Below are positions 7,159 to 12,583 of a DNA stretch of 12,583 nt, piece by piece. Source of the DNA: Clostridiales bacterium (lineage in GTDB: Bacteria; Bacillota_A; Clostridia; Christensenellales; Christensenellaceae). Below the pieces are notes generated by a model. That model did not search any database. It had not been told where the DNA came from and was given only the letters and a program-made list of their open reading frames with translations. Every line of letters starts with the position of its first letter. Position 1 is the first letter of the stretch. Made by a program: the position numbers and the translations under genes. The DNA lies in the NCBI GenBank assembly GCA_003149735.1, contig QANA01000002.1:1-12583 (forward strand), read 5' to 3'.

Positions 7159-7971
7159 TCAACCGATAAACGGATTGGCAAATACCACATGGAAAAATAA
7201 CTGATCCAACAATACCAATACGCCCAAAACGGCAGTATACACAGCAAATCCATACAATTTCTTATTGCGGATCATCTTCATCATATATTTTGCTGCAAAG
7301 AAACTGGAAACCGCAGCTGCCGCCATCCCCAGAATCGTGGGCACCAGATAAATCTCCCCTGCCCCTGCTTTGATAATATCATATCCTTGCATCACTGCCG
7401 ACCCTAAAATAACCGGGATGGACATCAAAAAAGAAAAGGATGCCGCCAGGCTGCGATCCAATCCTGCCATCAGGCTTCCCGAAAGCGTGGAACCGGATCT
7501 GGAAATGCCAGGCAAAATAGCCACTGCCTGCATACATCCCACACCCAATGCCGTGCCAAACCCAATTTGTTCCTTACTGTTGTATTTTGCCTTTCTTCTG
7601 GCAGCAATCTGCTCGCTGAGCACCAGCAACAGGCTGGTAATCAAAAATCCGAAAGCCAGATAGGTCCCTTCAAAAGCACCTTCGAAGAAATCCCCCAACA
7701 ATACACCGGCAACAACGGCCGGAATCGTCGCTACTACCAGAACCCAGGTGAAACGCGCAAACAAATGGCGGAGAATTTCCGCGATATCTTTCCACAGCAC
7801 TATAAAGACTGCTACCAGCGTCCCAACATGCAGCATGGTATCGAAAAAGAGCATATCCCCGGGGGTCTCAAAAATATTTTGAAACAAGACCAGATGTCCG
7901 CTGCTGGATACCGGCAAAAATTCTGTCACTCCTTGGAGAATACCTAAAAAAACCGCTTCTAAAATTCCCAT
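7159..7971 (-). CDS. uppP: Undecaprenyl-diphosphatase (bacitracin-resistance protein type)
   Basis: An integral membrane enzyme that dephosphorylates undecaprenyl diphosphate so the lipid carrier can be reused for peptidoglycan and other wall polymers. Overexpression gives bacitracin resistance in the family. The ATG at 7971 gives 270 residues, the typical size. The conserved QGVTEFLPVSSSGH (residues 13-26, with Glu17 and the SSSGH loop) and PGISRSGST (154-162, with Arg158) form the active site in the BacA/UppP fold; the rest is hydrophobic helices. An upstream ATG at 8034 is rejected because the promoter's TATAAT (8038-8033) overlaps it, so transcription would start after it. The leader of about 55 bases contains a small GC hairpin (GCGGC-CGAT-GCCGC, near 8011-8024). 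It diverges from ychF. Confidence 0.95.
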   Translation of the reverse strand: MGILEAVFLGILQGVTEFLPVSSSGHLVLFQNIFETPGDMLFFDTMLHVGTLVAVFIVLWKDIAEILRHLFARFTWVLVVATIPAVVAGVLLGDFFEGAFEGTYLAFGFLITSLLLVLSEQIAARRKAKYNSKEQIGFGTALGVGCMQAVAILPGISRSGSTLSGSLMAGLDRSLAASFSFLMSIPVILGSAVMQGYDIIKAGAGEIYLVPTILGMAAAAVSSFFAAKYMMKMIRNKKLYGFAVYTAVLGVLVLLDQLFFHVVFANPFIG

Positions 7972-8032
7972 GATTCTGTTTGCTCTCTTTACAATTGATA
8001 TGATTTCCCCGCGGCCGATGCCGCTGTGTTTC

Positions 8033-8060
8033 ATTATAACATACTCCCTGCAAATAGCAA
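8033..8060 (-). promoter_or_regulatory. Promoter of uppP
   Basis: On the minus strand TTGCTA (8060-8055), a 16-base spacer and a consensus TATAAT (8038-8033), with TGT immediately before the -10 box (extended -10). The transcript start is expected near 8026, which fixes the uppP start at the downstream ATG 7971. Confidence 0.7.
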
Positions 8061-8097
8061 TTTTTCTTTCCGTAAATTCACAATTTCCCCGTCTGCC

Positions 8098-8126
8098 TTG
8101 ATTCTCCCGCCGGCATAAGCTATAAT
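8098..8126 (+). promoter_or_regulatory. Promoter of ychF-mntP
   Basis: TTGATT (8098-8103), a 17-base spacer and a consensus TATAAT (8121-8126). The expected start near 8133 is followed at once by a hairpin (CATATGCGC, 8132-8140, against GCGC-A-ATATG, 8148-8157), which may cap the transcript's 5' end. The in-frame ATG at 8125 overlaps the -10 box and cannot be used from this promoter. Confidence 0.7.
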
Positions 8127-8193
8127 GAATGCATATGCGCCTATCGAGCGCAATATGAAATCGCCAATTTATCAGTTACGGAGAATTTATAAT

Positions 8194-9294
8194 ATGAAAT
8201 TAGGTGTTGTCGGTCTGCCAAACGTAGGCAAAAGTTCCCTTTTTAACGCAATTACCCGTGCCGGCGCAGCCAGTGAAAACTATCCTTTCTGCACCATTGA
8301 GCCTAATATCGGCATGGTAAGCGTTCCCGATCCCCGGCTGGATTATCTGGCAGATATTTATCATCCCGAAAAATTTACACCTGCCACCATCGAATTGGTA
8401 GATATTGCCGGCCTGGTACGCGGCGCCAGCAAGGGCGAAGGATTGGGCAATAAGTTCCTTTCACACATTCGCGAAGTAGATGCTATCCTGCAGGTTGTGC
8501 GCTGTTTTGAAGATGATAATATCGTGCATGTCGACGGCAGTATCGACCCGGTGCGCGATGTGGAGACTATCAATTTTGAATTGCTGTTTGCTGATATGGA
8601 AACGGTCAATAAGCGCCTGACTCGTGCAGAAAAAATGGCAAAATCCGGAAGCAAGGAGCATAAATTTGAATATGAGACCTTGCAGAAACTCTATGCTGCT
8701 CTGGAGCAGGGCACTCCCGCCCGCAGCCTGGAATTGAGCGAAGAAGAGCTCGCTGTCACGCACGACCTCTTTCTGCTCACCGATAAACCCATTCTTTATG
8801 TAGCCAACATTGCAGAAGGCGACCTGGCAACTCCGGAAGAAGAATTGCCGCTGCTCTGTGCTCTCAAAAAGACGGCAGCCAAGGAACATGCCGAAGTGCT
8901 GAAAATAAGCGTCAAAGTGGAAGAAGAACTTTCTGCATTGGACGCCGAAGAAAAGGCTATGTTCATTGAAGAACTGGGTATGGGAGAATCGGGTATCGAC
9001 CGTCTGATCAGAAAATCCTACGAGCTGCTTGGGCTCATCAGTTATCTCACTGCCGGCCCCAAAGAAGTGCGCGCATGGACCATTACCAAAGGTACTAAAG
9101 CGCCTCAGGCGGCAGGAAAAATTCATTCCGACTTTGAACGCGGCTTCATCCGTGCCGAAATCATCGCCTTCGATGCTTTGCAGCAGCTGGGCGGGGATAT
9201 GACGCTGGCCAAGGAGAAAGGGCTCATCCGCCTGGAAGGTAAAGAATATGTCATTCAGGATGGTGATGTAGTGGTGTTCCGTTTCAACGTCTGA
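8194..9294 (+). CDS. ychF: Redox-responsive P-loop ATPase YchF (Obg-family, OLA1-like)
   Basis: A ribosome-associated TRAFAC-class P-loop protein, universally conserved, that hydrolyses ATP rather than GTP and is linked to stress and redox response. From ATG 8194 it has 366 residues, the normal length. The P-loop GLPNVGKS is at residues 7-14. Switch II carries DIAGLVRGASKGEGLGNKFL at 70-89, without the catalytic Gln of classical GTPases, as in the HAS-type family. The base-specificity motif is NIAE at 205-208 (NxxE, not NKxD), the feature that gives YchF its ATP preference. A helical insert lies at about 125-195, and a C-terminal TGS domain at about 281-364. The start follows ACGGAGA with suitable spacing. 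mntP follows after 14 bases. Confidence 0.97.
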   Translation: MKLGVVGLPNVGKSSLFNAITRAGAASENYPFCTIEPNIGMVSVPDPRLDYLADIYHPEKFTPATIELVDIAGLVRGASKGEGLGNKFLSHIREVDAILQVVRCFEDDNIVHVDGSIDPVRDVETINFELLFADMETVNKRLTRAEKMAKSGSKEHKFEYETLQKLYAALEQGTPARSLELSEEELAVTHDLFLLTDKPILYVANIAEGDLATPEEELPLLCALKKTAAKEHAEVLKISVKVEEELSALDAEEKAMFIEELGMGESGIDRLIRKSYELLGLISYLTAGPKEVRAWTITKGTKAPQAAGKIHSDFERGFIRAEIIAFDALQQLGGDMTLAKEKGLIRLEGKEYVIQDGDVVVFRFNV

Positions 9295-9308
9295 AAAGGA
9301 GCGCAAGC

Positions 9309-9869
9309 ATGTCTTTACCGGAATTATCTCTCGTTGCTGTCAGCCTTTCGATGGACGCCTTTGCCGTCAGTATTTCCAAAGGGCTTTCTCTCCCTTATGC
9401 AGGGCGCCGGCATATGCTGGCAGCAGGATTTTATTTCGGTATATTTCAGGCAGGCATGCCGGTATTGGGGTATCTGGTCTATCGCCTTTTTCAATCAGGC
9501 ATGCTCTCTTTCGCGCATTGGATCGCCTCCATTTTGCTGTGTGCCATTGGCGGCAGTATGGTGCTGGAATCCTTTCACCAAGAAGAATTGCCGGATCCGG
9601 CTATGGATATGAAAACTATGCTGCTGTTGGCCATCGCTACCAGCATCGATGCTTTTGCTGCCGGCGTCTCTTTTGGCGCACTGCAGGTTTCGCTTTGGCT
9701 TGCTGTCGCGCTGATTGGCTGCACGACCTTCATTTTTTCCATGTTCGGCATTAAAATCGGCAGTGTATTCGGAGGAAAATACAAAGCACGCGCCGAATTG
9801 GCAGGCGGCCTCATCCTCATCGGTATGGGCATCAAAATCCTGCTGGAACATCTGTTTTTTGATAAATAA
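9309..9869 (+). CDS. mntP: Manganese efflux pump MntP
   Basis: 186 residues, about six transmembrane helices in two homologous halves, matching the MntP (former DUF204/YebN) family that exports Mn2+ across the inner membrane. Both halves carry the diagnostic DAFA motif: SMDAFAVSI with Asp16, and SIDAFAAGVS with Asp114. These aspartates correspond to the metal-path residues described for the Escherichia coli protein (Asp16 and Asp118). GGSMVLESF (81-89) and GGLILIGMGIKILLEH (166-181) are the other conserved helices. The ribosome site AAAAGGAG (9294-9301) overlaps the ychF stop, so the two genes are cotranscribed and probably coupled. No yybP-ykoY manganese riboswitch is visible directly upstream, where many mntP genes have one. 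Confidence 0.95.
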   Translation: MSLPELSLVAVSLSMDAFAVSISKGLSLPYAGRRHMLAAGFYFGIFQAGMPVLGYLVYRLFQSGMLSFAHWIASILLCAIGGSMVLESFHQEELPDPAMDMKTMLLLAIATSIDAFAAGVSFGALQVSLWLAVALIGCTTFIFSMFGIKIGSVFGGKYKARAELAGGLILIGMGIKILLEHLFFDK

Positions 9870-9887
9870 TAAGTTTCTTCATCCATA

Positions 9888-9928
9888 AAAAAAGAAGCTG
9901 CCGTCTGAAAAACGGCTGCTTCTTTTTT
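9888..9928. terminator. Bidirectional terminator between mntP and the lipoprotein gene
   Basis: A 17-base arm (9888-9904) pairs with 9912-9928 around a 7-base loop with one internal T-T mismatch. The stem is AGAAGC-t-GCCGT, and the flanks are A6 on one side and T6 on the other, so it works on both strands for this convergent pair. Confidence 0.9.
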
Positions 9929-9948
9929 CATCACTTGCTTTTTTCTGA

Positions 9949-10434
9949 TTACATATCTGTTTCGTAATCGCAGATAAATATCCAGGTAACCACATCGCCT
10001 TCCTGCAGTTCGTAAGCATCGCAGCCTGCTTCCGCATAGGCACCATTCACCTGAAACATCCAGCCCGACATATCACCGCAATCACCGGAGTAAATTTGCC
10101 CGATTCCCTTTACATATTTGCCATATGCGGAATCCTCTGCATCCAATTGGATCTCCTGCTCCTCGCAGGCTCTCTGCAGCAAATCCCATGCTGTTTCCCC
10201 TTCATCAAAGCGGACTTCCGTTTCTGCCAGAATCAGGCCGTCTTTTGGAACATAATCCTTTTTCTCTGCCGACAAATCTGCCTCATGATCCCAGATTTTG
10301 CTGCAATCGATTACAACTTTTCCGGCATATTCACCTGCATCTTCTTTCTTCTTGCAGGAAGCCAGCCCAGCCAATACCATGCATATTGCCAGCACTGCCA
10401 ACAATACGCGTTTGCAAACCAGTTTCTTTTTCAT
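9949..10434 (-). CDS. DUF4430-type lipoprotein (transcobalamin-like domain)
   Basis: 161 residues. The N-terminus is a lipoprotein signal: MKKK, a hydrophobic stretch (residues 9-23) and the lipobox LASC with Cys27 as the lipidation site, then a polar KKKEDAG linker. The mature part resembles the DUF4430 (transcobalamin-like C-terminal) domain: EGETAWDLLQRACEE near 78-92, the hallmark SGWMFQVNGAYAEAG around 123-137, and ELQEGDVVTWIF near 142-153. This domain occurs in surface proteins of Bacillota and may bind cobalamin-like or other ligands; its role here is inferred only. The start has a strong site (GGGGAGGT, 8 bases before ATG). Upstream lies a ~205-base leader with an intrinsic terminator, so expression is probably controlled by attenuation. 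It is monocistronic. Confidence 0.8.
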   Translation of the reverse strand: MKKKLVCKRVLLAVLAICMVLAGLASCKKKEDAGEYAGKVVIDCSKIWDHEADLSAEKKDYVPKDGLILAETEVRFDEGETAWDLLQRACEEQEIQLDAEDSAYGKYVKGIGQIYSGDCGDMSGWMFQVNGAYAEAGCDAYELQEGDVVTWIFICDYETDM

Positions 10435-10469
10435 CTATATACCTCCCCGCTTCAGACAGGCATACTATG

Positions 10470-10497
10470 AAAAACCCCTCTGCAAATTGCAGAGGGG
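10470..10497 (-). terminator. Leader terminator (attenuator) upstream of the lipoprotein
   Basis: On the minus strand CCCCTCTGCA pairs perfectly with TGCAGAGGGG around a 3-base loop, followed directly by TTTTT. It ends 35 bases before the lipoprotein start and about 140 bases after the promoter. It would stop the transcript before the gene unless an alternative fold prevents it. Confidence 0.9.
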
Positions 10498-10640
10498 CAT
10501 ACTGATACAAAGTAAGATCCCATGCTGCCCCTGAAGCATAATGATGCATCGCAGAGGAAAAGACCCGACTTTACGGTAGCAAGGACGCTGCTGCGGAGAC
10601 GCACCGCATTCCATTCTTTCTGCGATTTTCTTATGAAATT
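10470..10640 (-). ncRNA. Structured leader RNA, candidate riboswitch of unrecognised class
   Basis: The leader runs from the predicted transcript start near 10640. An 8-bp stem, ATCGCAGA (10626-10619) with TCTGCGAT (10555-10548), closes a domain of about 79 bases. Inside, GGAA/TTCC extends it and TGCGG-TGCGTCT-CCGCA (10608-10592) is a clear hairpin. Two weaker ones follow: GCA-GCGTCCT-TGC (10591-10579) and CCG-TAAAGT-CGG (10576-10565). Downstream, GGGGCA (10531-10526) can pair with TGCCCC (10499-10494), which would use up the terminator's 5' arm. CCTCTGC in the closing stem (10557-10551) is identical to part of that arm, so it could compete for the terminator's 3' arm. This is the layout of a transcriptional riboswitch. 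I cannot match it to the cobalamin, T-box, SAM, TPP, FMN, c-di-GMP or manganese consensus from memory. Confidence 0.65.
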
Positions 10641-10646
10641 ATTGTA

Positions 10647-10675
10647 ACTATACCATTTTAGGCCGGAAAAGGCAA
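10647..10675 (-). promoter_or_regulatory. Promoter of the lipoprotein leader
   Basis: On the minus strand TTGCCT (10675-10670), a 17-base spacer and TATAGT (10652-10647), with TGG before the -10 box as an extended element. It fixes the leader at about 205 bases before the lipoprotein ATG. Confidence 0.7.
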
Positions 10676-10722
10676 GCCCTCTTTTCAATTTCCTTTTTTA
10701 TACAAAAACCATGACAACAAAA

Positions 10723-10753
10723 GCGCACCGCATGATTTCCTTCTGCGGTGCGC
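10723..10753 (-). terminator. Terminator of the P-type ATPase gene
   Basis: A perfect 10-bp GC-rich stem, GCGCACCGCA/TGCGGTGCGC, with an 11-base loop, followed on the minus strand by CTTTTGTTGTC. It lies about 20 bases after the ATPase stop. Confidence 0.85.
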
Positions 10754-10773
10754 GTATGTTCACATATTGCAAA

Positions 10774-12583
10774 TCAGTCTTCCAGTTGCGGCAGTTTGAT
10801 TTTGAGCGTTCGCATGGCATTGATAATCGCCAATATCATGACACCCACATCTGCAAAAATCGCCAATATCATATTCGACCATCCGAGTGCGCTCAAAATG
10901 AGTACGCCAATCTTAATAATGAGCGCAATCGAGATATTCTGTTTCACGATCCTGCTCACTTTTCTGCTGATCTGTATCGCAGCAGGCAATTTTCTCAGGT
11001 CGTCGCCCATGATGACCATATCCGCTGCCTCGATTGCGGCATCCTTGCCGATTGTGCCCATTGCGACTCCCACATCTGCCCGGGTGAGCACGGGTGCATC
11101 ATTGATGCCATCTCCCACAAATGCCAACTTGCCCGATTCATTCGCCGCGATCAGTTGCTCAACCTGTTCCACTTTATCACCGGGCAGCAGTTCACCTCGT
11201 GCGTCAATTTCCAACTGCTCTGCCACTTCCCTGACTGCCGCTTGGGAATCGCCTGAAAGCATTGTGATATTCTGTACGCCCAGTTGTTTTAGCTGTCGGA
11301 TTGCCTGCCCAGCCTCAGCACGCAACTGATCTTTCACCAGGATGCGACCTGCGTACACTCCATCTACAGAAACATAGACTGCGCTGCCTCCGCCTTCATA
11401 GGGCGCATATGCTGCACCTTCCAGTTCCATAAGCTGTGCATTGCCCACAGCGATGCGTTTCCCCTGCAGACGTGCAACCATACCTTTACCTGCAATCTCT
11501 TTCGACTGTTCCGGCTGTTGCTCCAGCTCTTCGCCATAAGCGCGCTTAATCGCCAAAGCAATAGGATGATCAGAATACCATTCCGTAAGGGCAGCATATT
11601 CCAGCACCTGCTTCTCTGCAAATCCTTGTGCTTCTACCGCTGCCACTTGCAGCTGACCTTTGGTCAACGTACCCGTTTTATCCATCGCCACTGCCGTAAC
11701 GCCCGCCAATGCATCTACGCTGTTGCTGCCTTTAATCAGTATGCCATTTTTAGAGGCACAGCCAATGCCGCCAAAATAACTGAGCGGCACTGAAATGACC
11801 AATGCGCACGGGCAGGAGACCACCAGGAACATCAACGCCCTGCGAATCCATTCTGAGGCAACCGCATCTTTTACAAACAGAATGGGCAGCACTGCCAATA
11901 ATACGGCACAGCCGACGACAATCGGCGTATAATATTTGGAAAATTTAGTAATAAAACTTTCTGCTCTGGCCTTTTTGCCCCCTACATCCTCAATCATATT
12001 GAGAATCTTTGTTGCGGTAGATTCATTATATTCCTTTGTAACCGTAATTTGCAGCGGAGCGCTGGTGTTGACGCTGCCGCTCAGCACCGCACTGCCCGGC
12101 CCTACCTGCTGAGGAAGCGATTCACCGGTCAACGCGGAAGCATCGATATAAGAATTACCCTGCATAACCGTTCCATCCAGCGGAACTTTTTCTCCCGGTT
12201 TGACAATGATTTCCATGCCTGCTTTGACTTCTATCGGATGAAGCTGCACCAATTGACCATCTCGCATGACATTGGCCGTATCCGGCCGCAGCTCCATCAA
12301 ATCTGAAATTGCCCGTCGGGATTTTCCCACAGCCATACTCTGAAACAGTTCTCCGATTTGATACAGCAGCATAACCAATACCGCTTCGGAATATTCCTGG
12401 ATGAAAAAAGCTCCAATGGTGGCAATCGTCATCAACAGGTTTTCACCAAATGCCTGCCCTGTAAATAATTCTTTAAATGCTTCGTAAACGACTTCCGCAC
12501 CTACCACCAGATAGGCCGCAATACAAATGATAAGAGAAACCGGCCCGGAAACAGGCAGCAACAGTTCCGCTGCCAATAATACC
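10774..12583 (-). CDS. Heavy-metal translocating P1B-type ATPase (Zn/Cd/Pb type), 5' end outside the window
   Basis: About 602 residues are visible; the frame continues past the window edge. A TTG at 12576 could be called a start, but it falls within a hydrophobic helix and is preceded by open, hydrophobic codons, so the gene is partial. It uses ATP to pump divalent soft metals out of the cell. All P-type hallmarks are present: LTGESLP (actuator), SCPCALVISVP (metal-binding CPC of membrane helix 6), DKTGTLTKG with the phosphorylated Asp codon at 11682-11680, SDHPIALAIK (the HP motif of P1B pumps) and GDGINDAPVLTRADVGVAMG (hinge). The last helices carry a Lys (IALIIKIGVL) and ADVGVMILAIINAMR with its Asp, features of the P1B-2 (CadA/ZntA-like) group. 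Any N-terminal metal-binding domain would lie outside. It ends at its own terminator. Confidence 0.95.
   Translation of the reverse strand, partial: VLLAAELLLPVSGPVSLIICIAAYLVVGAEVVYEAFKELFTGQAFGENLLMTIATIGAFFIQEYSEAVLVMLLYQIGELFQSMAVGKSRRAISDLMELRPDTANVMRDGQLVQLHPIEVKAGMEIIVKPGEKVPLDGTVMQGNSYIDASALTGESLPQQVGPGSAVLSGSVNTSAPLQITVTKEYNESTATKILNMIEDVGGKKARAESFITKFSKYYTPIVVGCAVLLAVLPILFVKDAVASEWIRRALMFLVVSCPCALVISVPLSYFGGIGCASKNGILIKGSNSVDALAGVTAVAMDKTGTLTKGQLQVAAVEAQGFAEKQVLEYAALTEWYSDHPIALAIKRAYGEELEQQPEQSKEIAGKGMVARLQGKRIAVGNAQLMELEGAAYAPYEGGGSAVYVSVDGVYAGRILVKDQLRAEAGQAIRQLKQLGVQNITMLSGDSQAAVREVAEQLEIDARGELLPGDKVEQVEQLIAANESGKLAFVGDGINDAPVLTRADVGVAMGTIGKDAAIEAADMVIMGDDLRKLPAAIQISRKVSRIVKQNISIALIIKIGVLILSALGWSNMILAIFADVGVMILAIINAMRTLKIKLPQLED

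Noticed and set aside
8461..9306. 281-codon open frame antisense to ychF
   Set aside because: It is a shadow of the ychF coding strand; ychF has all its motifs in the plus frame.
10452..10688. 78-codon open frame in the lipoprotein leader
   Set aside because: Its codons run through the promoter, hairpins and terminator, and the translation resembles no protein; RNA structure explains the region better.
10441..10700. Cobalamin riboswitch call for the lipoprotein leader
   Set aside because: AAGTCGGG near 10570-10563 faintly recalls the B12 box and the gene family is suggestive, but the other conserved core segments are not visible, so the leader is left as an unrecognised class.
10592..10753. 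Shared TGCGGTGCG in the ATPase terminator and in the leader hairpin
   Set aside because: Nine identical bases in two GC-rich stems could be chance; no further similarity extends from it.
12574..12576. TTG start of the P-type ATPase
   Set aside because: The frame is open and hydrophobic up to the window edge and P1B ATPases need more residues before the first visible helix, so the start is outside.

Overview
The window looks like a chromosomal segment of a Bacillota (Firmicutes) bacterium, probably an anaerobic clostridial-type species. The evidence is strong AG-rich ribosome binding sites, sigma-A-like promoters (several with extended -10 boxes), compact convergent gene pairs sharing hairpin terminators, and a coding style of intermediate GC. 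The genus cannot be fixed from the sequence. Most genes are housekeeping. The centre (about 4.4-6.5 kb) and the leader at 10.5-10.7 kb are the unusual parts.

Layout. 1-951 (+) is the 3' end of an unrecognised cysteine-rich protein. 1054-4286 (+) is a tight operon of arginyl-tRNA synthetase (argS), seryl-tRNA synthetase (serS) and a small BFD-type [2Fe-2S] protein, driven by a good promoter at 963-991 and closed by a hairpin at 4320-4363. 4386-5003 (-) is an AT-rich SAM methyltransferase gene broken by one in-frame TAA at codon 35. 5077-5949 (-) is an EamA/DMT transporter. It diverges from a decayed AraC-type regulator (6102-6441, +) that keeps its start and its DNA-binding domain but has lost the middle. 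Between the two lies a perfect 13-bp inverted repeat whose arms each carry a TATAAT box, one per direction. 6522-7076 (+) is a GNAT acetyltransferase.

7159-7971 (-) is undecaprenyl-diphosphatase (uppP), divergent from ychF (8194-9294, +) and the manganese exporter mntP (9309-9869, +), which follow each other by 14 bases. 9949-10434 (-) is a DUF4430-type lipoprotein. Its roughly 200-base leader has a strong promoter, a long-range 8-bp stem enclosing smaller hairpins, a possible antiterminator and a textbook intrinsic terminator. It therefore looks like a riboswitch or other attenuator, of a class I do not recognise. 10774-12583 (-) is the 3' part of a Zn/Cd/Pb-type P1B ATPase with its own terminator.

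Themes: translation (argS, serS, ychF), envelope lipid recycling (uppP), metal handling (mntP, P1B ATPase, perhaps the lipoprotein), and an accessory patch with two broken genes. No tRNA, rRNA, CRISPR array, insertion sequence or phage gene was seen.
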